A DNA stretch of 52,123 nt from Leptospiraceae bacterium (GTDB lineage: Bacteria > Spirochaetota > Leptospiria > Leptospirales > Leptospiraceae). The DNA lies in contig JAGOHK010000022.1 of NCBI GenBank assembly GCA_017996175.1, forward strand, positions 1-52,123, read 5' to 3'. The position numbers and the translations under genes were made by a program. The notes beneath the pieces were generated by a model, which was given only the letters and a program-made list of their open reading frames with translations, was not told where the DNA came from and ran no database searches. This document shows positions 8,645-16,878 of the stretch, piece after piece. Position 1 is the stretch's first letter, and each line of letters opens with the position of its first letter.

Positions 8645-9622
8645 TTACAAAACTCCTTTAGGGTATACATTCCACATAGATTCAATCAATGTTTTGGAAT
8701 CACTAAAAACTGGTTTCCAGTTTAATAGCTCACGAGCTTTTGCGGATGACGCAAGTAATTTAGCTGGATCTCCGGGGCGGCGACCAACGATTTTATGAGG
8801 GATTGGTTTTCCTACAACTCTTTCTGCCATAGATGTAATTTCTTTTACAGAATACCCGTTTTCAGAACCGAGGTTAATCGTGATTGAACTCTCATTCGCC
8901 ACAATATAATCAAGACTAAGTAGGTGAGCAAGTGCCAGATCGCTCACATGGATATAATCTCGAACACAAGTTCCATCTGTTGTATCATAATCATCACCAA
9001 AAATTTCAAAACCATTTCGCATTCCAGATGCTGCCTCCATGATAATGGGAAGGAGATTGGCTGGAGTTTTTTCTAATCCACGTACACGACCCTTTGTATC
9101 GTAACCTGCTGCATTAAAATAACGAAGTGCGGCATACTTAATTCCTTTTAGTCTATCATACCATTTTAGATTTTCCTCAATGGCAAATTTAGTGTAACCG
9201 TAATAGTTTTCCTGGTTTAAGGGGTGCTTTTCGTCTATCGGCAGATAAACAGGTGCTCCATAAACGGCTGCGGAAGAGGAAAAAATGAATTTTTTACAAT
9301 TATTTTCGGACATGGCAGTCAGAAGTTTCATTGTACCATTGAGGTTATTAATCGAATACTTTTCAGGGAGTAACATCGATTCACCCGCACCCTTCCATGC
9401 AGCAAAATGAAATACTGCATCTACTTGCTTTGAAAAAATTTTCTTTAGTATAGCGTCATCCGCTATATCTCCCTGAATGAATTCATTTTTAGGAAAAAGA
9501 TTTATTTCTGAACCTTTCTCCATGGTGTCTACCACAATTATTTCATGGTCGGTACGAGAATTTAACTCGCAGACAATATGACTTCCTATGTAACCAGCTC
9601 CGCCGGTGACGAGTAATCTCAT
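8645..9622 (-). CDS. galE: UDP-glucose 4-epimerase
   Basis: A 325-residue extended short-chain dehydrogenase that interconverts UDP-glucose and UDP-galactose (or the N-acetyl forms) for polysaccharide synthesis in the cytoplasm. The NAD-binding motif GGAGYIGSH is at residues 7-15, the catalytic Ser/Thr region is SSSAAVYG, and the YxxxK dyad is in YYGYTKFAIE. RYFNAAGYD and GTCVRDYIHVSDLA are typical GalE signatures. Its ATG overlaps the lpxA stop by four bases, so it is coupled to lipid A synthesis. A galE homologue acting on another UDP-sugar cannot be excluded. Confidence 0.9.
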   Translation of the reverse strand: MRLLVTGGAGYIGSHIVCELNSRTDHEIIVVDTMEKGSEINLFPKNEFIQGDIADDAILKKIFSKQVDAVFHFAAWKGAGESMLLPEKYSINNLNGTMKLLTAMSENNCKKFIFSSSAAVYGAPVYLPIDEKHPLNQENYYGYTKFAIEENLKWYDRLKGIKYAALRYFNAAGYDTKGRVRGLEKTPANLLPIIMEAASGMRNGFEIFGDDYDTTDGTCVRDYIHVSDLALAHLLSLDYIVANESSITINLGSENGYSVKEITSMAERVVGKPIPHKIVGRRPGDPAKLLASSAKARELLNWKPVFSDSKTLIESMWNVYPKGVL

Positions 9623-10404
9623 ATTTCTCGGTGGTCAGTTACACCACGATCACTTTCTTCAAAAAAACGAATGATATTTTGCACTTCAGGACTTGGATCA
9701 TTTTCTGCCTTCAGTGCGGCTAACGCATTTCGAGTATTCATTTTTGAATGATAAAGAACTTTGTAAGCATGTTTAATTTTGTCACGAGTTTCGGCATTAA
9801 ATCCTGCTCTTTTGAGACCAACAGCATTTAGCCCGATCACAGTTGCAGGATTTCCGTCAATTGTAACGTAAGGGGGAACATCCTTAACTATTTTAGAACA
9901 ACCGGCTAACATAGAGTAATCTCCAACATTACAAAATTGGTGAACTCCAACAAGACCGGAGATAAAAACTTTATTTCCGACATGACAATGCCCTGCAAGT
10001 TGACCATTTAATACAATGATATTATCATTTCCGAGGACACAGTCGTGGGCAACGTGAGTTTGCCCCATTAAATAATTACGATCTCCAAATTTTGTTGCTC
10101 CACCTTCTTTGGTTGCACGGTGAACGATAATCCCTTCTCTGAAAGTATTATTGTCTCCAATGATAGTATAGGTTTTGGTTTCCAGTTTGAAACCCAAGTC
10201 TTGTGGTGGACCGCCGATAATTGCGGTATGATGGAATTTATTAAACTTTCCAATACGTGTGCCGGCATAAATTCGAACACAACTTTCAATCCAAGTTCCT
10301 TCTCCGATTTGGACATCGCCTTCGATAATGGAAAAGGGACCGACTTCGACTGATTCGTGTAACTCTGCTTTTGGGTCAATGATTGCTGTTGGGTGTATTT
10401 TCAT
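9619..10404 (-). CDS. lpxA: Acyl-ACP--UDP-sugar O/N-acyltransferase (LpxA)
   Basis: A 261-residue left-handed beta-helix enzyme for the first step of lipid A synthesis. Hexapeptide repeats start at residue 1 (MKIHPTAIIDPKA). The catalytic histidine is His120 in THVAHDCVLG, matching His125 of the E. coli enzyme. HQFCNVGDYSMLAGCS and NPATVIGLN are strongly conserved LpxA blocks, and the C-terminal helical domain is present. In Leptospira the enzyme is known to prefer UDP-GlcNAc3N, giving amide-linked lipid A; whether that holds here cannot be read directly. It is the first gene of a minus-strand lpxA-galE operon. Confidence 0.92.
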   Translation of the reverse strand: MKIHPTAIIDPKAELHESVEVGPFSIIEGDVQIGEGTWIESCVRIYAGTRIGKFNKFHHTAIIGGPPQDLGFKLETKTYTIIGDNNTFREGIIVHRATKEGGATKFGDRNYLMGQTHVAHDCVLGNDNIIVLNGQLAGHCHVGNKVFISGLVGVHQFCNVGDYSMLAGCSKIVKDVPPYVTIDGNPATVIGLNAVGLKRAGFNAETRDKIKHAYKVLYHSKMNTRNALAALKAENDPSPEVQNIIRFFEESDRGVTDHREI

Positions 10405-10495
10405 AGAAGTAGATTTTAAAATAGACAGAAATTATTCAAGTAAATTTAATCTTTTATTTATTGACTTAGAAGGTTTTCGAAAGAAAAACTAAAAC

Positions 10496-11278
10496 ATGGA
10501 ATTAAGAGAAAGCATTTTACGAAGAAAAACTACCAATAAGGCATTTCAAGATAAACCGTTATTAGAAGATCATATAAGAGAAATTATTTTTGCAGCAAAT
10601 CGTGCTCCCTCCCATTTTAATAGCCAACCTTGGGACTTCATTTTGGTGACAGATACAGGGGTCAGAAAAAAAATTGGAGACATTGCCGGAGAGTCCATGC
10701 AAGAACTCATGGCGAAAGGAGAATTTTTTAAACGTTATCTCCAATACTTCAGATTTTCAAAAACAGAAATCGAAGAAAAAAAATCAGGGATTTACATAGA
10801 TAAAATTCCCACGATTCTTCGCCCTTTTATATCAAAAATATTTGGAGACGATGGAGTAAAATTCTTAAACTTCTTGCGAGTCCCGAAAATTCTAGGCAAG
10901 GATGCAAAGAAAATTGTATCCGAATCCCCACTTCTACTTGGGTTCATGCTTCGAAAAGAGGAGTATCGTCCGGGAGAAAAGTCCGGTATCTACTCACTGA
11001 TTTCAATGGGGGCTGCATTACAAAATATATGGCTAACAGCGACTTCCCTCGGTATAGGATTACAATTCGTATCCACACCTATGGAAATTCCAGAAAATTG
11101 GAATAAAATTTTAGAAATCTTAAAAGTGCCTGATACCCATGAGCTAATGGCTGTTTATCGCTTGGGATATATCAACCAAGATGGAAAACGAAATACAATA
11201 GACTGGGTATCGGACGAACGAAGAAGTTTCGAAGAACTCGTAAGTTGGAATTACTATGGCGGAAAGAAAGTTAGTTGA
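10496..11278 (+). CDS. Nitroreductase-family flavoprotein
   Basis: A 260-residue FMN enzyme of the nitroreductase fold. The N-terminal RKTTNKAFQDKPL and NRAPSHFNSQPWDFILV (residues ~35-51) are the usual FMN and substrate segments, and SMGAALQNIWLTATSLGIGL (about 167-186) is the conserved central helix. The C-terminal end (YRLGYINQDGK) also fits. An insertion of about 50 residues in the middle makes it longer than minimal members. It reduces nitro compounds, quinones or similar acceptors with NAD(P)H; the natural substrate cannot be told. It is a single gene, divergent from lpxA. Confidence 0.85.
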   Translation: MELRESILRRKTTNKAFQDKPLLEDHIREIIFAANRAPSHFNSQPWDFILVTDTGVRKKIGDIAGESMQELMAKGEFFKRYLQYFRFSKTEIEEKKSGIYIDKIPTILRPFISKIFGDDGVKFLNFLRVPKILGKDAKKIVSESPLLLGFMLRKEEYRPGEKSGIYSLISMGAALQNIWLTATSLGIGLQFVSTPMEIPENWNKILEILKVPDTHELMAVYRLGYINQDGKRNTIDWVSDERRSFEELVSWNYYGGKKVS

Positions 11279-11294
11279 AAGCATGATTTTCAGC

Positions 11295-11309
11295 AACTCA
11301 TTATGAGTT
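11295..11309. terminator. Weak hairpin between convergent genes
   Basis: AACTCA-TTA-TGAGTT forms a six-pair hairpin between the nitroreductase and the His-rich membrane protein. A T-rich stretch follows on the plus strand (11310-11332). The stem is short, so this is only a possible terminator. Confidence 0.3.
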
Positions 11310-11329
11310 AGTTTAAACTTTTCTTATTT

Positions 11330-12664
11330 TTAAAACGATGCCTGAAAACGAAAGTTAAACAGCGAGTTAGCCCCCATCTGCGGTCCATTTAAGTGTTGGT
11401 GGATAGGTTTTCCAAATTCAATTCCCGCTTTCATTTTCTCGGATAGGGAAGGAATGTAGAAGTTAACCCCTGCCAGTAAATCAACTCTTCTTCCACCTTG
11501 CCTATTTGGGTCGTTTTGTGGATCCATAGTGGGATCCAGGTTTGGGTCTGCACCAGAAATATTATCCCATTTAGTAGACGTTATGCGTAATGTTGGAGCC
11601 AACCAATCTAGTAATATGTAGGAAGTCCAGAGTGAGAACTCGTAGCGATTTCCAAACCGATAACCATTATCATTTTTCCCATTTCGAAGCGTAATTTGTG
11701 CAAAACTTCCCAATGTAAATTTTCCTTTGTTGAATAGGTAGCTGATTCCAGGAATAGCATTGAATGTCCCTGTTCCCAATTGCATATTATAGGGAGATTT
11801 TACATTTCCCATGAGCGGCATAGTATTTTTTTCATCAATAGATCCAGTGGGTAATGTTAACCCCATTTGTAGGTTAATGGTATGAGATTCCTTTTCGAGT
11901 AACTTGGTTGCGAGGGTAATACCAATATCCCCTATGCCCTGAGTTCTCATAAAAGATTTTTCTAAATTTCCTGAGAGCATCTGCATACTATTGTTCAAAT
12001 AGGGTAACATAATCATGATCGCAGTTTTGTCGTTTATATTCTTCATGAGGCTAATCATAGTCATCTCCATCTTCATCGAAACAGGCATGGACATATACCG
12101 GTAAGAATTTGGATTTAGAGATCCTATATAATAAGAGGGGAGCGGATCGGGAGTTGTGGTATTCGTAGTTGTCCCAGAATGATTGTGAGCATTGCCTGTT
12201 CCTACCTGTGTTGCAGGAATTGTGCTGATTGTAGGATTATACTCAATACCTGCTAGATATTTACCTGGATCTTCTTTATTGTTTCCATTGTATAGCGTTC
12301 GCATGTCCATTTGCATATACATATAGTCAATCACCCAGTCCTTTGTGTTATGTATATGAGGAAGCATTAGACCCGCTGGAGTAGTAATTGGACCTGTATG
12401 GATATGCGGATTATCCTGAGTATTCTCTAACTCCTTTTTATCTATTGGTTTTATTTCCTCGTTTGGGACAATTTCTGGCTTAACAGTTTCAACCTCTACT
12501 GATTTCGAATTGGATTTTTTTAATTCTTTTGTTGGTTTAACTGTATCTTCTTTTTTAGATGGCTGTGAATGGTCATGCCCTTCGTGGCTTTGACTTTTAA
12601 TTTCGTTTGTGAAGAATAGCAGTATACAAAGAGTATGCGCTATGTATTTCTTATGAATTAACAT
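11330..12664 (-). CDS. His/Met-rich outer-membrane beta-barrel protein (metal-linked family)
   Basis: A 444-residue secreted protein. After a signal peptide (about residues 1-24, IKSQ) comes HEGHDHSQPSKKED and a long Lys/Glu-rich linker, then HIHTGPITTPAGLMLPHIHN and the Met-rich YMYMQMDMRTLYNGN. The C-terminal ~270 residues alternate as in an outer-membrane barrel and end with Phe (NSLFNFRFQASF). This pattern (GVMGxHxH..., YMxMxMxG) is that of barrel proteins often found beside copper-handling genes and annotated loosely as 'transporter' or phenol-MetA-like. Metal binding is inferred from His/Met content. It is the last gene of a three-gene minus-strand cluster, 21 bases after the CX4CH lipoprotein. 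Confidence 0.6.
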   Translation of the reverse strand: MLIHKKYIAHTLCILLFFTNEIKSQSHEGHDHSQPSKKEDTVKPTKELKKSNSKSVEVETVKPEIVPNEEIKPIDKKELENTQDNPHIHTGPITTPAGLMLPHIHNTKDWVIDYMYMQMDMRTLYNGNNKEDPGKYLAGIEYNPTISTIPATQVGTGNAHNHSGTTTNTTTPDPLPSYYIGSLNPNSYRYMSMPVSMKMEMTMISLMKNINDKTAIMIMLPYLNNSMQMLSGNLEKSFMRTQGIGDIGITLATKLLEKESHTINLQMGLTLPTGSIDEKNTMPLMGNVKSPYNMQLGTGTFNAIPGISYLFNKGKFTLGSFAQITLRNGKNDNGYRFGNRYEFSLWTSYILLDWLAPTLRITSTKWDNISGADPNLDPTMDPQNDPNRQGGRRVDLLAGVNFYIPSLSEKMKAGIEFGKPIHQHLNGPQMGANSLFNFRFQASF

Positions 12665-12685
12665 GTTTTATTCCTTAAATTTATT

Positions 12686-13087
12686 TTATGGATTTGATCC
12701 ACCGGCAATCCAGCAGTAGACTGCCTTATTGATTGTCGCATTTGAATTTCCTGCCATTGCCCCAGCTGATATTGCTGTATACATTCTACTAGAGCAAGGA
12801 TTTCCTGGATTGGTAAATGCTTTCGTTGAGTTATAGTCTGTGATTACTAATCCGGACTGTTGTGTAGTGTTATCATGACAGCCGGAAGCCCCACATGTAG
12901 TATTTGTACCGGCAGCGGCTAATGTACTAAAACTAGGAGCAGTTGTACAAGTATAATTAGTAATACAAGCCTTTGCGGAATTGCTTAATTGGCTCAAAGC
13001 TACAAGTGTGGCTAAGTCTTCTTTGCTACTATCTTTTTTTTCGATACACCCACCGAGTAAGATGAGGATAATGACTAATGTCTTCAT
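12686..13087 (-). CDS. Small lipoprotein with CX4CH cytochrome-like motif
   Basis: The start chosen is the ATG whose complement is 13085-13087, with AGGAGA ten bases upstream; this gives a 133-residue protein with a clear lipoprotein signal (MKTLVIILILLGGCIEKK, lipobox LGGC). The mature part has CGASGCH, a CX4CH spacing instead of the standard CXXCH heme site, then NPGNPCSSRMYTAI and a C-terminal CWIAGGSNP. These blocks resemble short cytochrome-c-like domains of the type whose family members end in W-I-x-x-G. Heme binding is possible but unproved because of the unusual spacing. It lies between a beta-propeller lipoprotein and a His-rich barrel. Confidence 0.65.
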   Translation of the reverse strand: MKTLVIILILLGGCIEKKDSSKEDLATLVALSQLSNSAKACITNYTCTTAPSFSTLAAAGTNTTCGASGCHDNTTQQSGLVITDYNSTKAFTNPGNPCSSRMYTAISAGAMAGNSNATINKAVYCWIAGGSNP

Positions 13088-13112
13088 TTTTATTTCTCCT
13101 ATAAATGATTTA

Positions 13113-13200
13113 GGTTTGTGCAAAAGCATAACATTCGAGTGAAGAATACCACGAAACCTTGTGATGAACTTGTAGTATGGCAATGCTTTTACACAATCCC
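13113..13200. repeat. Dispersed palindromic element, copy B
   Basis: Arms at 13113-13130 and 13178-13200 pair imperfectly (both contain AAAAGCAT or its complement). The right arm is the reverse complement of 8047-8069 with one mismatch in 23. The two copies differ in their middle sequence. This copy lies between two genes of the same minus-strand cluster, just before the ribosome-binding site of the CX4CH lipoprotein. Confidence 0.65.
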
Positions 13201-13213
13201 TAGAATTCGTTTG

Positions 13214-14569
13214 TTAATGCGAATGATTTGGTGTAGAACCTAGTGTATGAAAGAACGCATTGCTAAAACTCCCCCCTAATTCTAATTTCTGAGTGACAGT
13301 GTTCGTTTCAGAGTCTACCGTATATAAAATCCCATCTCCTGCTGGTACAAATATATGTTCCATAGACCCGTGACTTGCACTGGCAATATGTCTATGTCCA
13401 GTTTTCGCATCCCCTACCGTTACCTGCGCCAGAAGTGTAAGACTCGGAAGGTTAGAAGAATCATAGACTAGTAAAACATTTTGTTTTAGATTTGTGACTT
13501 GGTTTCCGGTACCTGCTTGCGCAGAGGATACATACATACGATTTCCGTCATGACTAAATTTTATAGTTGATGGGCTAATATCTATTATGCTTACGGTTGA
13601 GAATATATTCGTAGATACATTGACTATAGTTACTTTTCCGATTACATGGTCAGCGTCAGTCGCAGTGTCTTTTCCAGGGACAGCGATGTATTGCCCGCTC
13701 GGAGACACGCTAGACGGACCGGATTTCCCAAGTGTGATTGTTTCAGTTGCAAGTGTTGAGGGGTTAACGGCTATTAGGTTTCCAGCAGTTTGTGCGGATA
13801 TGTAGACTTTGCCTGAAATAGAAGAATAACTAAATCCATGAGGACCTGCACCAGATCCCAGACTTATCGTGTTAAGGACAGTCAAATAAGTTCCACTTGT
13901 AGAATCATTATCGATCACTGAAACCGAGTTATCCGAAATATTACTTACAAAAGCTCGTTTGGGACTTGCTGTAAAGATTGCTTTATGATGACCCTTACCA
14001 ACACAGAGATGTTTGATTATGTTTGCTATATCAGAATCTGCCGCTCCCTTCACACCATCTTGCATAATCGTGACAGAACCTACGCCGGCAGTATTACACG
14101 CCGAATTGATATTATCCACTCCACTATTTCCATCATTCATCGTCCAGATTTTTCCATCTGGATCTTGGTATACATGCACTGGTCTACTTCCTGCATCTAT
14201 GTATTTTGCTAACCTTGCACCATTACTAGTAATATTGATTACCGCAACTTTGTTTGCGTTAGTTAAATTTGCAAAAATATGATCGTTTTTTGTAGCAGTT
14301 GAATCTCCAGGGTTTGCATCTAGGATTATATTACTTTGCATTATATTTGTTCCATCTTTATGTCCTATAATACTTAGGTAGGGCATAGTTGTATCCAAGT
14401 TTGGTACGAGCACATAAGAAGTATAGGATGTTGGTATTAGACTTCCGAGTGCCGCTACTAGAAGATTATTATCATTAGCCTCTCTTTTATCTGAATTGGG
14501 AAGAGTGAGGCTACAGGTAAATATAAATAGAATGGACGATAAAAGTCCAAGAATAGTTCTTAATTTCAT
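13214..14569 (-). CDS. YVTN-type beta-propeller lipoprotein
   Basis: A 451-residue secreted protein with a lipoprotein signal (LLSSILFIFTCSLTLPN, Cys at residue 19) and ATG preceded by AGGAGAATTTT. The mature part is built of ~40-residue repeats of the YVTN/surface-propeller type, for example KRAFVSNISDNSVSVIDND, GKVYISAQTAGNLIAVNPST and NRMYVSSAQAG. Several His-rich points occur (GKGHHKAIF, TGHRHIASASHG, C-terminal NHSH). Such propellers occur in surface and redox or metal-handling proteins; no catalytic residues were identified. It is the first gene of the cluster with the CX4CH lipoprotein and the His-rich barrel. Confidence 0.7.
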   Translation of the reverse strand: MKLRTILGLLSSILFIFTCSLTLPNSDKREANDNNLLVAALGSLIPTSYTSYVLVPNLDTTMPYLSIIGHKDGTNIMQSNIILDANPGDSTATKNDHIFANLTNANKVAVINITSNGARLAKYIDAGSRPVHVYQDPDGKIWTMNDGNSGVDNINSACNTAGVGSVTIMQDGVKGAADSDIANIIKHLCVGKGHHKAIFTASPKRAFVSNISDNSVSVIDNDSTSGTYLTVLNTISLGSGAGPHGFSYSSISGKVYISAQTAGNLIAVNPSTLATETITLGKSGPSSVSPSGQYIAVPGKDTATDADHVIGKVTIVNVSTNIFSTVSIIDISPSTIKFSHDGNRMYVSSAQAGTGNQVTNLKQNVLLVYDSSNLPSLTLLAQVTVGDAKTGHRHIASASHGSMEHIFVPAGDGILYTVDSETNTVTQKLELGGSFSNAFFHTLGSTPNHSH

Positions 14570-14708
14570 AAAATTCTCCTTTGATTTTAAAGGCTAGTTA
14601 TTATTAGCCGTAGTTTGTGGCATTTTGTTTATGCCTTTGATTGTTGAGATTAATCTAAATATAGCGATAGCGATGGATTCTACACGCTCACCACGAATCA
14701 AGGCGGGG

Positions 14709-14770
14709 TCAATAATTTGCTTATTTCAGTAAACGATTTAATGTAAACAATAGAAGCTGCAAATTATTGA
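14709..14770. repeat. Intergenic inverted repeat (12-bp arms)
   Basis: The 276-base gap 14570-14845 contains TCAATAATTTGC (14709-14720) and its exact reverse complement GCAAATTATTGA (14759-14770), 38 bases apart. The rest of the gap is relatively GC-rich (for example CCGCGAGCGCGGG near 14778), unlike the surroundings. It could be the remnant of a mobile or palindromic element. No gene was seen here. Confidence 0.4.
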
Positions 14771-14845
14771 TCGTAGCCGCGAGCGCGGGTCTGCCGGTTA
14801 CAGAAACAATTGAATCAAATTGAATCCAGATACGGCAGACATCGC

Positions 14846-15238
14846 CTAACTCATTCGAGGGGGTTTAATTAATGTTAGCCCGAATCCTTTTAGATTTACT
14901 AGATGATTTGAAACTGGAAGTATATACTTTCTGAGTTGAATGGAAATTTTTGACGAATTAAAAAAGGAAATAAAAAATATTTGTTTGATTAAGTTGGAAA
15001 GTTCGTTTGGGTTTTTGGGTTTTTTACAAGAGCAGATATGTACTGTTTTTTTAGTATCGTGGCAATCTGATTTTGCCAAATCCTTAGAATGAATCTCTCT
15101 AACTGAGTTGTGGTTACACGTGCATATCTGCCTGACCGTTCTCATAAAACAAAGCCCTGAGTCATAAATCAAACTTTGTGAGAGTACAGCAAAGATTATA
15201 ATAAAACTCAAAATAGATTTTTGAATTAAACTTTGCAT
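14846..15238 (-). CDS. Small exported Cys/His-rich protein
   Basis: A 130-residue protein with an N-terminal hydrophobic segment (ILSFIIIFAVLSQSLIYDSG), a likely signal peptide or anchor. The next ~50 residues contain CTCNHNS, an HS-containing stretch, a C-H pair (SDCHD) and HICSCKKP: six Cys and several His in a short region, as in small periplasmic metal-binding proteins. The C-terminal half is basic and hydrophobic and may be less conserved. It lies upstream of the propeller/CX4CH/His-rich cluster on the same strand, but 276 bases away. The family was not recognised; metal binding is inferred. Confidence 0.5.
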   Translation of the reverse strand: MQSLIQKSILSFIIIFAVLSQSLIYDSGLCFMRTVRQICTCNHNSVREIHSKDLAKSDCHDTKKTVHICSCKKPKNPNELSNLIKQIFFISFFNSSKISIQLRKYILPVSNHLVNLKGFGLTLIKPPRMS

Positions 15239-15434
15239 GATAGAAACAGGGTTCTTGAAAACTTTACCTCTGTCAATTACAATCTAACTTGTTAGTATGT
15301 ATCTTTCCATGATATAACTCATAGTTTTTGATTCAATCAATCATTTAGATTTCATTACATTATAGATATTTTCTTAGGAGCAGTAAGGATTTTTTTTTCT
15401 GGAGAAAAAAATACTTCCATATACAAACCTTTAT

Positions 15435-15460
15435 TTTCCTATATTCCTAGAAATAGGAAA
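15435..15460 (+). promoter_or_regulatory. Hairpin in the leader of the glycosyltransferase-like gene
   Basis: TTTCCTAT (15435-15442) and ATAGGAAA (15453-15460) form an eight-pair hairpin directly before the ribosome-binding site GGGGAGA (15461-15467) of the next gene. It could influence translation or be an operator. The rest of the 238-base divergent gap (15239-15476) is AT-rich, and no certain promoter was picked out. Confidence 0.35.
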
Positions 15461-15476
15461 GGGGAGAATTTTAGAG

Positions 15477-16877
15477 ATGAATAGAGAAAAACTTTTTGGA
15501 TTGAATCCAAATTTTTTGACGGTGGGATATGCACATTTAATAAAGACAGCTATATTTTTACGCTATGGAATTAATCCTGATCAGAAAATTTCTCTTTCTA
15601 CAAAATCATCACCCATTTTCAAAGACTTAGAAATTTTTCAAAAAGGAGATGGTGTGCAAGTGCCTGATAAATCAGTTCTTGTCGGAACTATTCGTATGGG
15701 TTATGGACATCATAGAATGGCGTATGCTCTTTATTCCTGGGTGCTCGCAAAAAAAATAAAACCTTATTTACATGATTTACTTGGAATTGAATCGAATGAG
15801 GCAGTTGCGATCAAAGAAATTGACGGGCTTTATAGTCAGATGAGTCGAGTTTCTTCTGAGTGGGGTGGTCCTGTGGAATGGGCTTGGGGGCAACTCACTG
15901 CACAGGGAAATATAGGATCTTTGTTTTTGTCAAATCTGCTTGCTGAAAGTTATGCGAATATGATGTCTGATCTTTCGCGGGATTTACCGTATATTTCCAC
16001 TTATCCGCTCAATGGACAAATTGCAGTTGAGGCTGGTTTTAAAAATGTAGTCCATTTGATTTGTGATAATTATCCGCAGTATTATTTACTTGTTCCAGGA
16101 GCACTCAATTTAGTACAAAGTCCTGCGTCTTATCATAAGTTTATTGATATGGGTGTTCCAAAAGAAAATCTACATGTTGCGGGACATTGGGTGTCGGAGC
16201 CTCTGGTGACTAACGTTATGGTAGACTCAATTGCTCGAATCGAAAGAATTCAACAGCAAAAACCAAAACGTCTTCTATTACCAATTGGTGGTGCAGGAGC
16301 ACAAAAAAATTATACAATTAGTTTTATAGATAATATTAAAAACAAACTTAAGAATGGCGAATTACACCTGTTTATCAACACGGGAGATCATCGCTCTATT
16401 TTTGATATTCTGAAAATCGAATTAGAAAAAATGGGTTTAAACTACCATGTAGTCAGCGACTGGGACACACTTTTAGAGTTTTGTAAAACTCATAGTTTTG
16501 ACTCGCCACAAGAATCGAAAATCAAACCTGTTACTTTATTTTCTTATGAAAATTACTATGAAGCATTTACAACTACCGATTATTTGATTCGTATTTCGGA
16601 TATTTTAGTTACAAAACCATCTGAGCTTGCATTCTATCCTGTTCCAAAATTATTCATTCGTCGCGTTGGTGATCACGAAGCTGCATCTGCGTTTCGCTCC
16701 ATGGAAATTGGAGAAGGTACAACTGAATGTAGAGAGCCTGAGCACGCATTCGAAATGGTAAAATTACTGACCGAACAAAGTCAAATCCTACAACGTATGA
16801 ATGAATGCGTTATTCGAAATGCTAAATATGGTATCTACGATGGTGCAAAGAACGCGGTTGAAATTGCGATGAAATAA
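15477..16877 (+). CDS. GT-B-like glycosyltransferase (MGDG-synthase-like N-terminus)
   Basis: A 466-residue cytoplasmic protein without a signal peptide. IRMGYGHHRMAYALYSW (about residues 72-88) resembles the GxGHxxAAxAL helix of MGDG synthase/MurG-type GT-B enzymes. Later segments fit a second Rossmann half: HVAGHWVSEPL, RLLLPIGGAGAQKNY (about 263-277) and the sugar-nucleotide-like region SDILVTKPSELAFYPVPKLF (about 371-390). It therefore probably transfers a sugar to a lipid or another acceptor, but donor and acceptor are unknown. It starts at ATG 15477 behind GGGGAGA and is convergent, with one base between, with the helicase gene. It could also be an uncharacterised DUF of similar fold. 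Confidence 0.55.
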   Translation: MNREKLFGLNPNFLTVGYAHLIKTAIFLRYGINPDQKISLSTKSSPIFKDLEIFQKGDGVQVPDKSVLVGTIRMGYGHHRMAYALYSWVLAKKIKPYLHDLLGIESNEAVAIKEIDGLYSQMSRVSSEWGGPVEWAWGQLTAQGNIGSLFLSNLLAESYANMMSDLSRDLPYISTYPLNGQIAVEAGFKNVVHLICDNYPQYYLLVPGALNLVQSPASYHKFIDMGVPKENLHVAGHWVSEPLVTNVMVDSIARIERIQQQKPKRLLLPIGGAGAQKNYTISFIDNIKNKLKNGELHLFINTGDHRSIFDILKIELEKMGLNYHVVSDWDTLLEFCKTHSFDSPQESKIKPVTLFSYENYYEAFTTTDYLIRISDILVTKPSELAFYPVPKLFIRRVGDHEAASAFRSMEIGEGTTECREPEHAFEMVKLLTEQSQILQRMNECVIRNAKYGIYDGAKNAVEIAMK

Positions 16878-16878
16878 A

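Noticed and set aside
11330-12664. Phenol-degradation transporter function for the His-rich barrel
   Set aside because: Such a label comes from loose family naming; nothing nearby suggests aromatic degradation, while His/Met content suggests metal.
12686-13183. Longer start for the CX4CH lipoprotein
   Set aside because: The extra 32 residues lie over a palindromic repeat and would hide the lipoprotein signal; the inner ATG has a good ribosome-binding site.
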